This document shows, piece by piece, positions 9,129 to 17,200 of a DNA stretch of 64,000 nucleotides. The DNA is from Planctomycetota bacterium (GTDB lineage: Bacteria; Planctomycetota; Phycisphaerae; UBA1845; UTPLA1), in contig QEVG01000002.1 of assembly GCA_003576905.1 (NCBI GenBank), positions 62,001 through 126,000 on the forward strand, read 5' to 3'. Each line of letters opens with the position of its first letter. Position 1 is the stretch's first letter. The translations under genes and the position numbers were made by a program. The notes below the pieces were generated by a model. It did no database searches and was not told the DNA's origin. It saw only the letters and a list, made by a program, of their open reading frames with translations.

Positions 9129-9722
9129 ATGCGCAATCTGCGAATCCAGGATTCCCTCAGGCGTTGGCTGCCCGCAGCGGCCGGCATAGCCGCGGTTGCC
9201 GGCGCTGCCGCGCTCGCGGTGGATCGCAGCCGGTCGACGGAAAGAAGGATCGCCGAGGTCGTGACGCTGGCGGACCGGCTCAACGACGCGGCCTCGATCG
9301 TGTGCGCATCGACCGCACCGCCCGACGAATCACGCAAGGACCTCGCCCTTCAGGACGACCTGCGCCGGCGGATTCGCGAGGCCTGCATGCCCGGCCTCGT
9401 TCAGGCGGAACTGATGAGCACGGCACGCAAGGCGGCGCTCGACGTGAAGGAGATTCAGCCGGTCGCGCCGGCAATGGGCCTTCGCGGCGCGGAGAATCAG
9501 GCGACGAATCCGGCGTATCGCGTTCAGGTGATCGGCTCCTACCGACAGATCGCGGACTACATGGAACTGTGCAAGAGACAGCGCCTGCCGGCGCGCGTGA
9601 TCGGTTTTCGGATCAGCAGAATGAACGGCGAAGACGGCCGGCCCCTGCCGGCGCTGACGGCGGATATCACCCTGGAGGCGTATCTGCCGCCCGCCGACGC
9701 CGTCGAACTGGCGAAGGGATGA
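9129..9722 (+). CDS. PilO-like inner-membrane alignment protein
   Basis: A 197-residue protein with one N-terminal transmembrane helix (LPAAAGIAAVAGAAALAV), a helical stretch and a C-terminal ferredoxin-like domain (AYRVQVIGSYRQIADYMELC then ADITLEAYLP), which is the PilO/GspM architecture. PilO partners PilN in the periplasm and connects the inner membrane to the lipoprotein/secretin side. It starts three bases after the PilMN fusion and overlaps the next gene as ATGA. Sequence similarity in this family is always low, so the call rests on architecture and position. Confidence 0.7.
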   Translation: MRNLRIQDSLRRWLPAAAGIAAVAGAAALAVDRSRSTERRIAEVVTLADRLNDAASIVCASTAPPDESRKDLALQDDLRRRIREACMPGLVQAELMSTARKAALDVKEIQPVAPAMGLRGAENQATNPAYRVQVIGSYRQIADYMELCKRQRLPARVIGFRISRMNGEDGRPLPALTADITLEAYLPPADAVELAKG

Positions 9723-10264
9723 TGCACGAGAGACGAAAGAAAATCCTGATGATCCTGGCGATGGCCGTGCCCGTGCTGGTCTGGCGCGTAGCCGCCCTGA
9801 CGCGCAATATGCCCTCCGCCGCGCAGGCATCTGCGCCTGTCGCTTCCGAGTCGGCGCCGATCGCCGCGCCGACGGGAACGGCGGGCAGGGTCGCGCCGGA
9901 GGACCTTAAGGCTCTGCTCGTCGCACAGGCCGCGATCGAAAACCAGCCCTGGGGGCGCGATCCATTCGCTTCCCTTCAGGCCGGGGAACCCGAACCGCCG
10001 GCTCCCGAAGCAACTCCGGTGGCCGCCGATGTCACGCCCCCGTCTGCTCCGAAGCTTCGCTTCAGCGCGGTGTCGAAGAGCGGCGACCGATGGATGGCAA
10101 TGGTCGACGGCCAATTCCTGGGAGTGGGTGACGAAATCGAGAAGGGACTGCGCGTGACGGCGATCCGCAAGGGGTCCGTCACGCTTGAAAGCGGCGGATG
10201 GCGATTTGTCTACGAGCTGGGCAACGACATGCCGACGGTCCGTCATGCGGAAGGGGCGCCATGA
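9719..10264 (+). CDS. PilP/GspC-like periplasmic connector
   Basis: A 181-residue protein with one N-terminal membrane helix (KILMILAMAVPVLVWRVAAL), an Ala/Pro-rich linker, then NQPWGRDPFASL, the usual entry to the homology-region domain shared by PilP and GspC, and a small beta domain (KLRFSAVSKSGDRWMAMVDG, later VTLESGGWRFVYEL). In these systems the domain docks on the secretin N-terminal region. Unlike true PilP it has no lipobox and is anchored by a helix, which is closer to GspC. ATGA overlaps on both sides tie it to its neighbours. Confidence 0.7.
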   Translation: MMHERRKKILMILAMAVPVLVWRVAALTRNMPSAAQASAPVASESAPIAAPTGTAGRVAPEDLKALLVAQAAIENQPWGRDPFASLQAGEPEPPAPEATPVAADVTPPSAPKLRFSAVSKSGDRWMAMVDGQFLGVGDEIEKGLRVTAIRKGSVTLESGGWRFVYELGNDMPTVRHAEGAP

Positions 10265-12039
10265 ACACCGGCTTCAGAAACCTGCTCTGTGTCCTTTCAG
10301 TGGCACTCGCGGTCCCCGGATCGGCCCTGGCCCAGGACGTGATGGCGCCGGCGGCCCGAACTCCCAAGCGCATCACCCTCCAGGCCGCAAAGGGCGAGAT
10401 CGGCGAGGTCCTGCGCATGGTGGCCGCACAGGGTGGCCTGAACCTTGTCATCGGCCCGGAGGTCAAGGGCGAGGTCTCGGTCTACCTGGAAGATGTGGAC
10501 GTCCACACCGCCTTGAAGGCCATCGCGGTCAACAACGGATTCACGTACAGCCTCTCCGACGGTGTTATCTCGGTGTCCAGGCCTCCGGAGAATGCGGGTC
10601 CGCCCGAGGCGCCGCCGGTGGTGACACGGGTCTTCAACCTGCGCTCTCAGGATGCCGAGCGGGTGCGCGATGCGCTCGAGTTCGCCCTAACCAAGCACGG
10701 AAAGATGAAGGTCCTCAACGAGAACAGTGACGCGGGCTACGGGGTGCAGAGCCTCAGCAGCCTGTCCGGCAACTTTTCAGAGAACGGAGCCGCAGGAACG
10801 GCAACGTCCAGCTTCGCGAGCCAGCAGACGCAGCAGGGGAGAAACGGCGGATTGCTGTCCGGCCCCATGCAGAATGCCAATGCGTCACAGCCGCGCAATT
10901 CGCGCAAGCTGGTCGTGACCGACGTGAGGGAAAACGTCGAGCGGATTGCGAACCTCATCGCCGATCTCGACCGCCTCCCGCCCCAGGTGCTGATCGAGGC
11001 CCGCATTGTCGAGATGAGCACCGACCTCCAGCGGCAACTGGGAATCGACTGGAACATCAGCGCCCTGGCCAACGGGCCGCTCATCAATCACCAGTGGCCG
11101 CTCAACAACCGCGCCGGTTTCGCGAGCGGAAACCAGATCATGCGGAACATCAGCGGCGACGCGCAGGTCAGCGCGGGGCTTGCCCTGGGGACAATCGACC
11201 TTTCCCAACTGACGGCCCTTGTGCAGGCCAACCAGAGCGACAACGCCATTCGCCTGCTCGCCAACCCGCGCCTGCTTGTCTACAACAATCACAGCGCCAG
11301 CATTCTCGTCGGTGAGCGCTATCCGATCCTCCAGGCCACCATCACCGACTTCGGTACGGTCACCGAGGCCTTCAGCGAGTACATCCCGGTCGGCGTGCAG
11401 CTCGAAGTGACGCCCACGATCATGATGGACGGGCGTATCAGCATGCTGGTTCACCCGTCGACCAGCGCGCTGGGCGACGACGTGGTCGGCACCACCGGAC
11501 TGCGCGTCGCGCGGATTCGCACCCGCGAACTGGACACGCGCGTCATCATGAACGACTCACAGACGATCGTTCTGGGCGGGCTCATCAGCGACCGGAAGAT
11601 TCATCAGGCCAACAAGGTGCCCGGCCTGGGCGATCTTCCCGGCCTCGACATCTTCTTTCGGCAGGAGAATCCAAGTAGCGAACGGGTCGATCTGCTGGTC
11701 TTCCTGACGGCCCACGTCGAATCGGCGACGGAAGTGAGCGACCGCGACCGTGAGGTGTTCGATTCATACAAGCCGCACTTCAAGCACATAGAACGGCTCC
11801 AGGATGTCCCGCTGCATTTTGAAGTGCCCACGGAGTATGAGCCCCCCAAGCCGATGTTCAGCGACCCCCCGGTGGCCGAGGTGACGGACGAGCGCAACGT
11901 TCCGCCCGAGCCCGAGCTGCCTGATCGGTTTGCGGCGCCGAAGCCGGCCCCCGCGCCGGCGGACACGGAAACGATGAAGATGCGATCGGTCGAGGCGGAT
12001 CGCGCGGCGGGGCGGGTGGCGTCCGGTTCGGGAGAGTGA
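10261..12039 (+). CDS. Type II/IV secretion secretin (GspD/PilQ)
   Basis: A 592-residue outer-membrane channel protein. A signal peptide ending in GSALAQ is followed by an STN-like N-terminal domain (about 35-110), a secretin-type N domain (SRKLVVTDVRENVERIANLI) and the secretin barrel domain (PQVLIEARIVEMSTDLQRQL to the end). The C-terminal hallmark VPGLGDLPGLDIFFR and DLLVFLTAHV is present. A Ser/Gly/Gln-rich linker lies between the N domains. The acidic, Pro-rich tail after the barrel may bind a pilotin. Coupled to the PilP-like gene by ATGA. Confidence 0.93.
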   Translation: MNTGFRNLLCVLSVALAVPGSALAQDVMAPAARTPKRITLQAAKGEIGEVLRMVAAQGGLNLVIGPEVKGEVSVYLEDVDVHTALKAIAVNNGFTYSLSDGVISVSRPPENAGPPEAPPVVTRVFNLRSQDAERVRDALEFALTKHGKMKVLNENSDAGYGVQSLSSLSGNFSENGAAGTATSSFASQQTQQGRNGGLLSGPMQNANASQPRNSRKLVVTDVRENVERIANLIADLDRLPPQVLIEARIVEMSTDLQRQLGIDWNISALANGPLINHQWPLNNRAGFASGNQIMRNISGDAQVSAGLALGTIDLSQLTALVQANQSDNAIRLLANPRLLVYNNHSASILVGERYPILQATITDFGTVTEAFSEYIPVGVQLEVTPTIMMDGRISMLVHPSTSALGDDVVGTTGLRVARIRTRELDTRVIMNDSQTIVLGGLISDRKIHQANKVPGLGDLPGLDIFFRQENPSSERVDLLVFLTAHVESATEVSDRDREVFDSYKPHFKHIERLQDVPLHFEVPTEYEPPKPMFSDPPVAEVTDERNVPPEPELPDRFAAPKPAPAPADTETMKMRSVEADRAAGRVASGSGE

Positions 12040-12043
12040 CGTG

Positions 12044-12610
12044 ATGAAGATGCGACGGACTCCATTCTTTGCGTTGCCCGTGTGCGTTGCCGGCTTGTCC
12101 GCGTTCGCCGCCGGGTGCCAGGGATTGCCCCGGTGGGGCTCCGTGTTCGGGAGCGGGCCGGAAGCCTCGGGCGGTTCCGAAGTCGTCGTCGAACGATACG
12201 ATGATGCCGAAACGATGACACCCGCCGAGCGCGACCGGAGATTCCGCGAAGTGTACGCCCGCGGCGTCGAGCTTGCCGTGACCGGGCAGTACGGCCTGGC
12301 CCTCGGGTCTTTCGAACAGGCCGTCAAGCTGCGGCCCGACAGCACTGAGGCGCTCTTTAATCTCGCCGCATGCCACGACGCGATCGGCGATCCGATGAAA
12401 GCGATCGGCATCTACCGCCAACTGCTGCGGATCACCCCCGACGACGCCGACTGCTATGCAAACCTGGGCACCAGCTTTATCAAGATGTACCACCGCGAGC
12501 AGAGTCCGGCCTGGCGCAAGATGGCCTGGGAAGCATGGAACACGAGCCTTCGGATTAAGCCCGATCAGCCGATGATCCGGGAGTACCTTGCCCGATCGCA
12601 GGAGGAGTGA
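12044..12610 (+). CDS. TPR lipoprotein at the end of the pilus/secretion cluster
   Basis: A 188-residue lipoprotein: the signal ends in a lipobox-like FAAGC, so the Cys near residue 22 is probably lipidated. At least two TPR units follow (YGLALGSFEQAVKLRPDSTE and PMKAIGIYRQLLRITPDDAD). By position it may be a pilotin-like factor that helps secretin assembly, as PilF/PilW does, but this is inference. A GTG at 12041 is also in frame; ATG 12044 fits the upstream GGAGAG better. Confidence 0.8.
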   Translation: MKMRRTPFFALPVCVAGLSAFAAGCQGLPRWGSVFGSGPEASGGSEVVVERYDDAETMTPAERDRRFREVYARGVELAVTGQYGLALGSFEQAVKLRPDSTEALFNLAACHDAIGDPMKAIGIYRQLLRITPDDADCYANLGTSFIKMYHREQSPAWRKMAWEAWNTSLRIKPDQPMIREYLARSQEE

Positions 12611-12614
12611 CGCC

Positions 12615-12637
12615 GGCGCGGCCCGAGAGACCGCGCC
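12615..12637 (+). terminator. Possible terminator hairpin after the pilus/secretion cluster
   Basis: A perfect 7-bp stem (GGCGCGG / CCGCGCC) with a 9-base loop, five bases after the TPR lipoprotein stop. No T tract follows directly; one of seven T occurs about 50 bases later, so this could be a Rho-linked or weak terminator. Confidence 0.3.
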
Positions 12638-12723
12638 GCTGAGCCGGTCGGGGGCGGTCCCCGGACTGTGTGTCAATTGTCCTGCGAGCTTGCTTTTTTT
12701 CGTCCTGTCGATAGGGCCCGGAC

Positions 12724-13695
12724 ATGCCATCCGCCGAACAGATCCTTCAATCGGTGAGAAAGTCGCCAAGGATTCCCGCCCCTTCGCATGTGGTGTCCCG
12801 CGTGCTTGCGCTGTCGCGCGATCCGAATTGCAATTTCCAGATGATCGCCGACGCGATTCAGCGCGACGCGGCATTGACCGGGGAGGTTCTTCGACAGGCA
12901 AACAGTGCGCTCTATGCCGGTGCCAAGCCTACGTCATCCGTCAAGGAAGCCTGTGTCCGGCTCGGCGTGAAACGCGTGCGCGCGGTTGCCATCAACGATC
13001 ACGTCATCAGCGGGCTCGGGAAGGCGTGCCCGAAGGGGTTTGAACCAGTCCGATACTGGCAGGGAGCACTGGCCACGAGCGTGGCCGCAAGGGACCTGGC
13101 GAGTAAACTCGTTCCAGAACTCGCGGAAGACGCCGGGACTGCCGGACTCCTGGTTGACGTAGGCATCGGTCTCCTGGCCTATGGAGCCCGGGAAGCCTAT
13201 GCGCCGGCACTTAAGAAGATAGGCAACGTGCTTACTTCCGACATTGAAGCACTGGAACGCCAGACGTTGGGCCTGACTCATTCAGAAGTCGGCTTCGCAG
13301 TCCTGAGCGACTGGAAACTCGACGCGCATATCTGCGAAGCCGTCCGATATCACCACGCCTGTGAATTCCCGCAGCCGGCAAGTACTGAACGGTTTGCACG
13401 AATCATCGCAACGGCCGTTACCTGTTCCAGGATCGCACTTTGCGGCTCGGACATGGATAGTGTTGGGCAGCTATTCGAACATGCCGGGGCCCTGACTTCG
13501 AACCCGGATGAGCTGGTCGCGCATCTTGTTGATCGACTCGTAGCCCACATCCAGATGGCGGCGGACGAACTGCGAATCGAGCTTGGCGAGACGGGTTGCC
13601 TCGCGAGAAACATTGGTGAACTCGCAGAAAACCTGCCCGATTTCGATCTGAAAATGAGCTTCCGCCCGATGGAGCGGCACCCTTGCTTGGACTGA
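12724..13695 (+). CDS. HDOD domain protein
   Basis: A 323-residue soluble protein whose N-terminal two thirds match the HDOD fold: PAPSHVVSRVLALSRDPN, AALTGEVLRQANSALYAG and the helix SSVKEACVRLGVKRVRAVAI. A diverged HD-type helix region follows (TAGLLVDVGIGLLAYGAREAY, HHACEFPQP). HDOD proteins are signalling or regulatory proteins, often connected with c-di-GMP and motility, but their biochemical role is poorly defined. The gene lies 113 bases after the pilus cluster on the same strand, so it may be a regulator of it. Confidence 0.85.
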   Translation: MPSAEQILQSVRKSPRIPAPSHVVSRVLALSRDPNCNFQMIADAIQRDAALTGEVLRQANSALYAGAKPTSSVKEACVRLGVKRVRAVAINDHVISGLGKACPKGFEPVRYWQGALATSVAARDLASKLVPELAEDAGTAGLLVDVGIGLLAYGAREAYAPALKKIGNVLTSDIEALERQTLGLTHSEVGFAVLSDWKLDAHICEAVRYHHACEFPQPASTERFARIIATAVTCSRIALCGSDMDSVGQLFEHAGALTSNPDELVAHLVDRLVAHIQMAADELRIELGETGCLARNIGELAENLPDFDLKMSFRPMERHPCLD

Positions 13696-14208
13696 CGTCG
13701 CCACGTAGAGCGCCCGGCTCTCGACCTGCGGCGACCGCTCCAGATTGCCAAATTACTTACGCACCACTGTCGCGCGGGCAAGCCGTGCGTCATTCGCTAA
13801 ATCAATTTACCGCGCGCAGCTGTCTGGGGACCCTGTCGTTATGGTCAGGTGCGGCCGAATTATTATTCGCTTTGGTTATCGCTAAACCTTGACTTTTGTG
13901 ATCGTTTTCAGGATACTCGGCGGTGAGTGGCCCGAAATCCGTTCGGGCAAGGAGAGGGTTTGGCCGCTGTCGGACATGGGTCTGTCGCAGATGCGACAGG
14001 AATCCGCAGCCGGCCAGTGCGTCTGAGAAAACCGGAGGAAGGGAAACACTTCTACGAGCCTGCGTCCCGCGCCATCAGAAATTCCCACACCGGCGCCGGC
14101 GTTATCTGCAAGACTTCTCGCTGGATATTCCTGTATCGCGGCGGCGGATAAGTGCTCAATGAAGTTTCCCCTCGAAACCAGCAAGCTGAGTATGAAAGGG
14201 AGATGACT
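13696..14208 (+). other. Gene-free upstream region and long leader of the giant secreted protein
   Basis: No convincing gene in about 500 bases. The part around 13800-13920 is more AT-rich than the surroundings and holds a sigma70-type promoter (13889-13917). The remaining leader of roughly 285 bases has two clear hairpins, CCGAA/TTCGG near 13933-13947 and an 8-base inverted repeat CTGTCGCA/TGCGACAG near 13982-13999. No known riboswitch consensus was recognised. AAGGGAG stands ahead of the ATG at 14209. Confidence 0.5.
13889..13917 (+). promoter_or_regulatory. Sigma70-type promoter for the giant secreted protein gene
   Basis: TTGACT at 13889-13894 (5 of 6 match to the -35 consensus), a 17-base spacer, and GATACT at 13912-13917 (4 of 6). 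It lies in a locally AT-rich stretch, which supports it. Transcription would start near 13924 and give a leader of about 285 bases. Confidence 0.55.
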
Positions 14209-17200
14209 ATGCACGGCCGCAAGTCAGGGATCGCTTGGAAGACCACATGTTGTTGTCTTGTCAGCGTACTCGTCGCCGCCAGTTCCGCCTTCGCCGTCGA
14301 TAAGACGGTCAAGGTTGTACTGACCGGTGCAAACACCGACACCGCTTCCGTCGCGTTCAGCACGGCGGCCGGTCTCGTAAAGCTGCAGCCCGCAGCCGAT
14401 GGGAATCGATACCTCATCACTGCCGGTGAAAAGGTTACCTTCAACGTCGACATCCCGGGATTGGGCGAGTCGCAGGTGGATGTGGTCCTGCCCGACAATC
14501 CGGCGATTACTGTCCAGCTCGATCTGGGCAGTAAGCTCGGCGCCCGCGTCGTCGAGAACAGCAAGAGCGCGTTTCGGCCGATGCCGGCCGTCACGTCGCA
14601 CAGCCTGACCGACGTGGCCGGCAGCGCGCCCGCGGCCGTTCCGACGGCACAGAATCACTCGATCTCCGCACTCCTTCAGAGCGGATCGATTCAGAAGTGG
14701 GCCCCGACCGGGCAGAAGGGCGAGAGCAATCCCGTCGTGGATCCGCGCGGCGGCCCGGCCAATGACGACTGTGCCAACGCCCAGGCAGTGGGCGACGGCT
14801 CATTCCCGTTCAACACGACCGGCGCTTCGACCGACGGCCCGGCCCTTCCGGCCGGCTGCGACGAGGGCTTCGGTCTCGCGTTCGGCCAGGACATCTGGTT
14901 CTGCTACACCGCCACCTGCGACGGTACAGCGACGGCCAGCCTTTGCGGCAGCGGTTATGACACTCGCATGGCAGTCTACGACGGCTGCGCCTGCCCGGCG
15001 ACGACGCTCGTCGTCTGCAACGACGACTTCGCCGGCTGCGGCGGCAACGGACTCCAGTCCCAGGCAAGCTGGACCGCGACGTCCGGCAACACGTACCTGA
15101 TCCGCGTCGGCGGCTTCAGCACGGCGGTTGGCGCCGGAACGCTCACGATCTCGTGCGGCGGCGGCGGTGGCGGCGGCGGCGGCAACGGCGGCGATGACGC
15201 CTGCTCCGCGGCCGAGGCAATCTCCGGCGTCGGCGTGTACACCTTTGACACGTCCGCCGCATCGACGGACGGTAACGCTCATGGCGCCTGCCTCGCCTTC
15301 GGCGAAGACCAGATTGAGAACGACGTCTGGTATTGCTGGACTTCGGATTGCGATGGTACCGTTCGCGTCGAAACCTGTGGACTTACATCCGTTGATACCC
15401 GCATCGCGGTGTACAACGGCTGCGGCGTTTGTCCCCCGACGGACGCTGAGCTGATCGTTTGCAATGATGACTCGTGCAGCCTCCAGTCGCGCGTTCAGTT
15501 CGCGGCGACCAATGGCGCAACCTACCTGATCCGCATCGGAAACTACCCCGGCGCGGGCGGCGGCACCGGCGACATCCGCATCGAGTGCCTGCCTCCGGCC
15601 CAGGAAGTCTGCACGCAGTCCGCGGCGAATTGCCAGGGTCGCGATCAGAGCGACGCCCGCAACAGCACTCGCGGCATCTTCATCGTCGCCGACGACTTCA
15701 CTCCGGCCGCGAGCGGCTCGGTCACCGGCCTGTGCTGGTGGGGAACCTACTTCGATGGCGGCGGTGATTGCAGCGGCTCCGGTCCGGATGCGTTCCAGGT
15801 CAAGTACTACGCCGACAGCGGCAATGTTCCGGGTGCTCTCCTGGCAACCTTCACGCAGGGAACGAACCTGACCGTGACGCGCGCCGCGACGGGCAACCTG
15901 ATCGCAGGCTTCATTCCCGAGTACGGCTATTCGGCGACCCACCCGGCAGTCGCAGTGGCTGCGGGTTCCTGCTACTGGGTCGAGATTACCAACGCGAACG
16001 CCCCCGGCTGTTCGTTCTTCTGGGAAATCTCGCCTCCGGGCAACGGCCGCGCGATTCAGGACGCGACCCCCGCCACGCCGGCAGGCCCCGGCGACATCAT
16101 TCTCGCCGATCTTGCCTTCTGTCTTGATATTGCCCTTGGTAACCCCGCCACCTGTGCTCCTCCGCCCGCCGGCAATGACAACTGCGGCGACTGCGAGGCG
16201 ATCTCCGGTGAGGGTACCTTCGGCTTCGACAACAGTGCGGCTTCGACGGACGGCCCGGCGCACGGTCTGTGCCTGTCCTTCGGCGAAGACCAGATTGAAA
16301 ACGACGTCTGGTTCTGCTGGACCGCCAACTGCGACGGTCTGGTAAGTGTGACGACGTGCGGTCTGACCGCCGTTGACACGCGAATCGCGGTTTACAACGG
16401 TCTGGCTTGTCCGACCGATGACTCGACGATCCTGGCCTGTAACGACGATGCCTGCGGTCTCCAGTCGCGCCTGAGCTTCTCGGCGACGAGCGGCTCGCAG
16501 TACCTGATCCGCATCGGGAACTACCCGGGTGCGGGCGGTGGCATCGGCGCGTTCACGATTGAGTGCCTTGGCGCCTCGCCGTGCACGCAACCCAGCGCGA
16601 ACTGCCACACGCGAAATGTCGCCGATGCCCGCAACAGCACGGCCGGCATTTTCGCCTCGGCCGATGACTTCACGGTTGCCGCGGACGGTTCGATCACCGG
16701 CCTGTGCTGGTGGGGAACCTACTTCGACGGCTTTGGTGACTGCAGCGGCTCGGGCGCGGGCAGCTTCACGGTTCGCTACTATGCCGACTCCGGCAATCTG
16801 CCGGGCGCGGTCATCGCGACCTTTACCGGCGCGGGCCTGACGGTCAGCGCTCCGTTCCCGACCGGCAATTCGATCGCCGGCCTTGTTCCTGAGTTCGAGT
16901 ACAGCGCGACCCATGCCCCGGTGCCCGTCACCGCAGGAACCTGCTACTGGGTCGAGATCGTCAATGCCACGGCCCCCGGCTGCTCCTGGTTCTGGGAGAT
17001 TGACGGCGCCGGCGCGAACGGTCGGCTCGTTCAGGACGGTACGCCCCCGAACGGCTATGACGCGGGCGATGCCGAAAACGGCAACGACCTGGCCTTCTGC
17101 CTGAACCTCGCCCTCGGCGATGACTCGATCTGCGCTCCACCGCCGCCGGATAACGACGACTGCGCGGACGCCGAGCCGATCGCCTGCAACAGCACGGCGA

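Noticed and set aside
13918-14208. A c-di-GMP (GEMM) riboswitch in the leader of the giant gene
   Set aside because: Neither the GGGACGCAAAGCC-type core nor the tetraloop-receptor pattern is present.
15157-15195. GGC repeat as a microsatellite or CRISPR-like repeat
   Set aside because: It encodes an in-frame poly-Gly linker between two domains of the giant protein.
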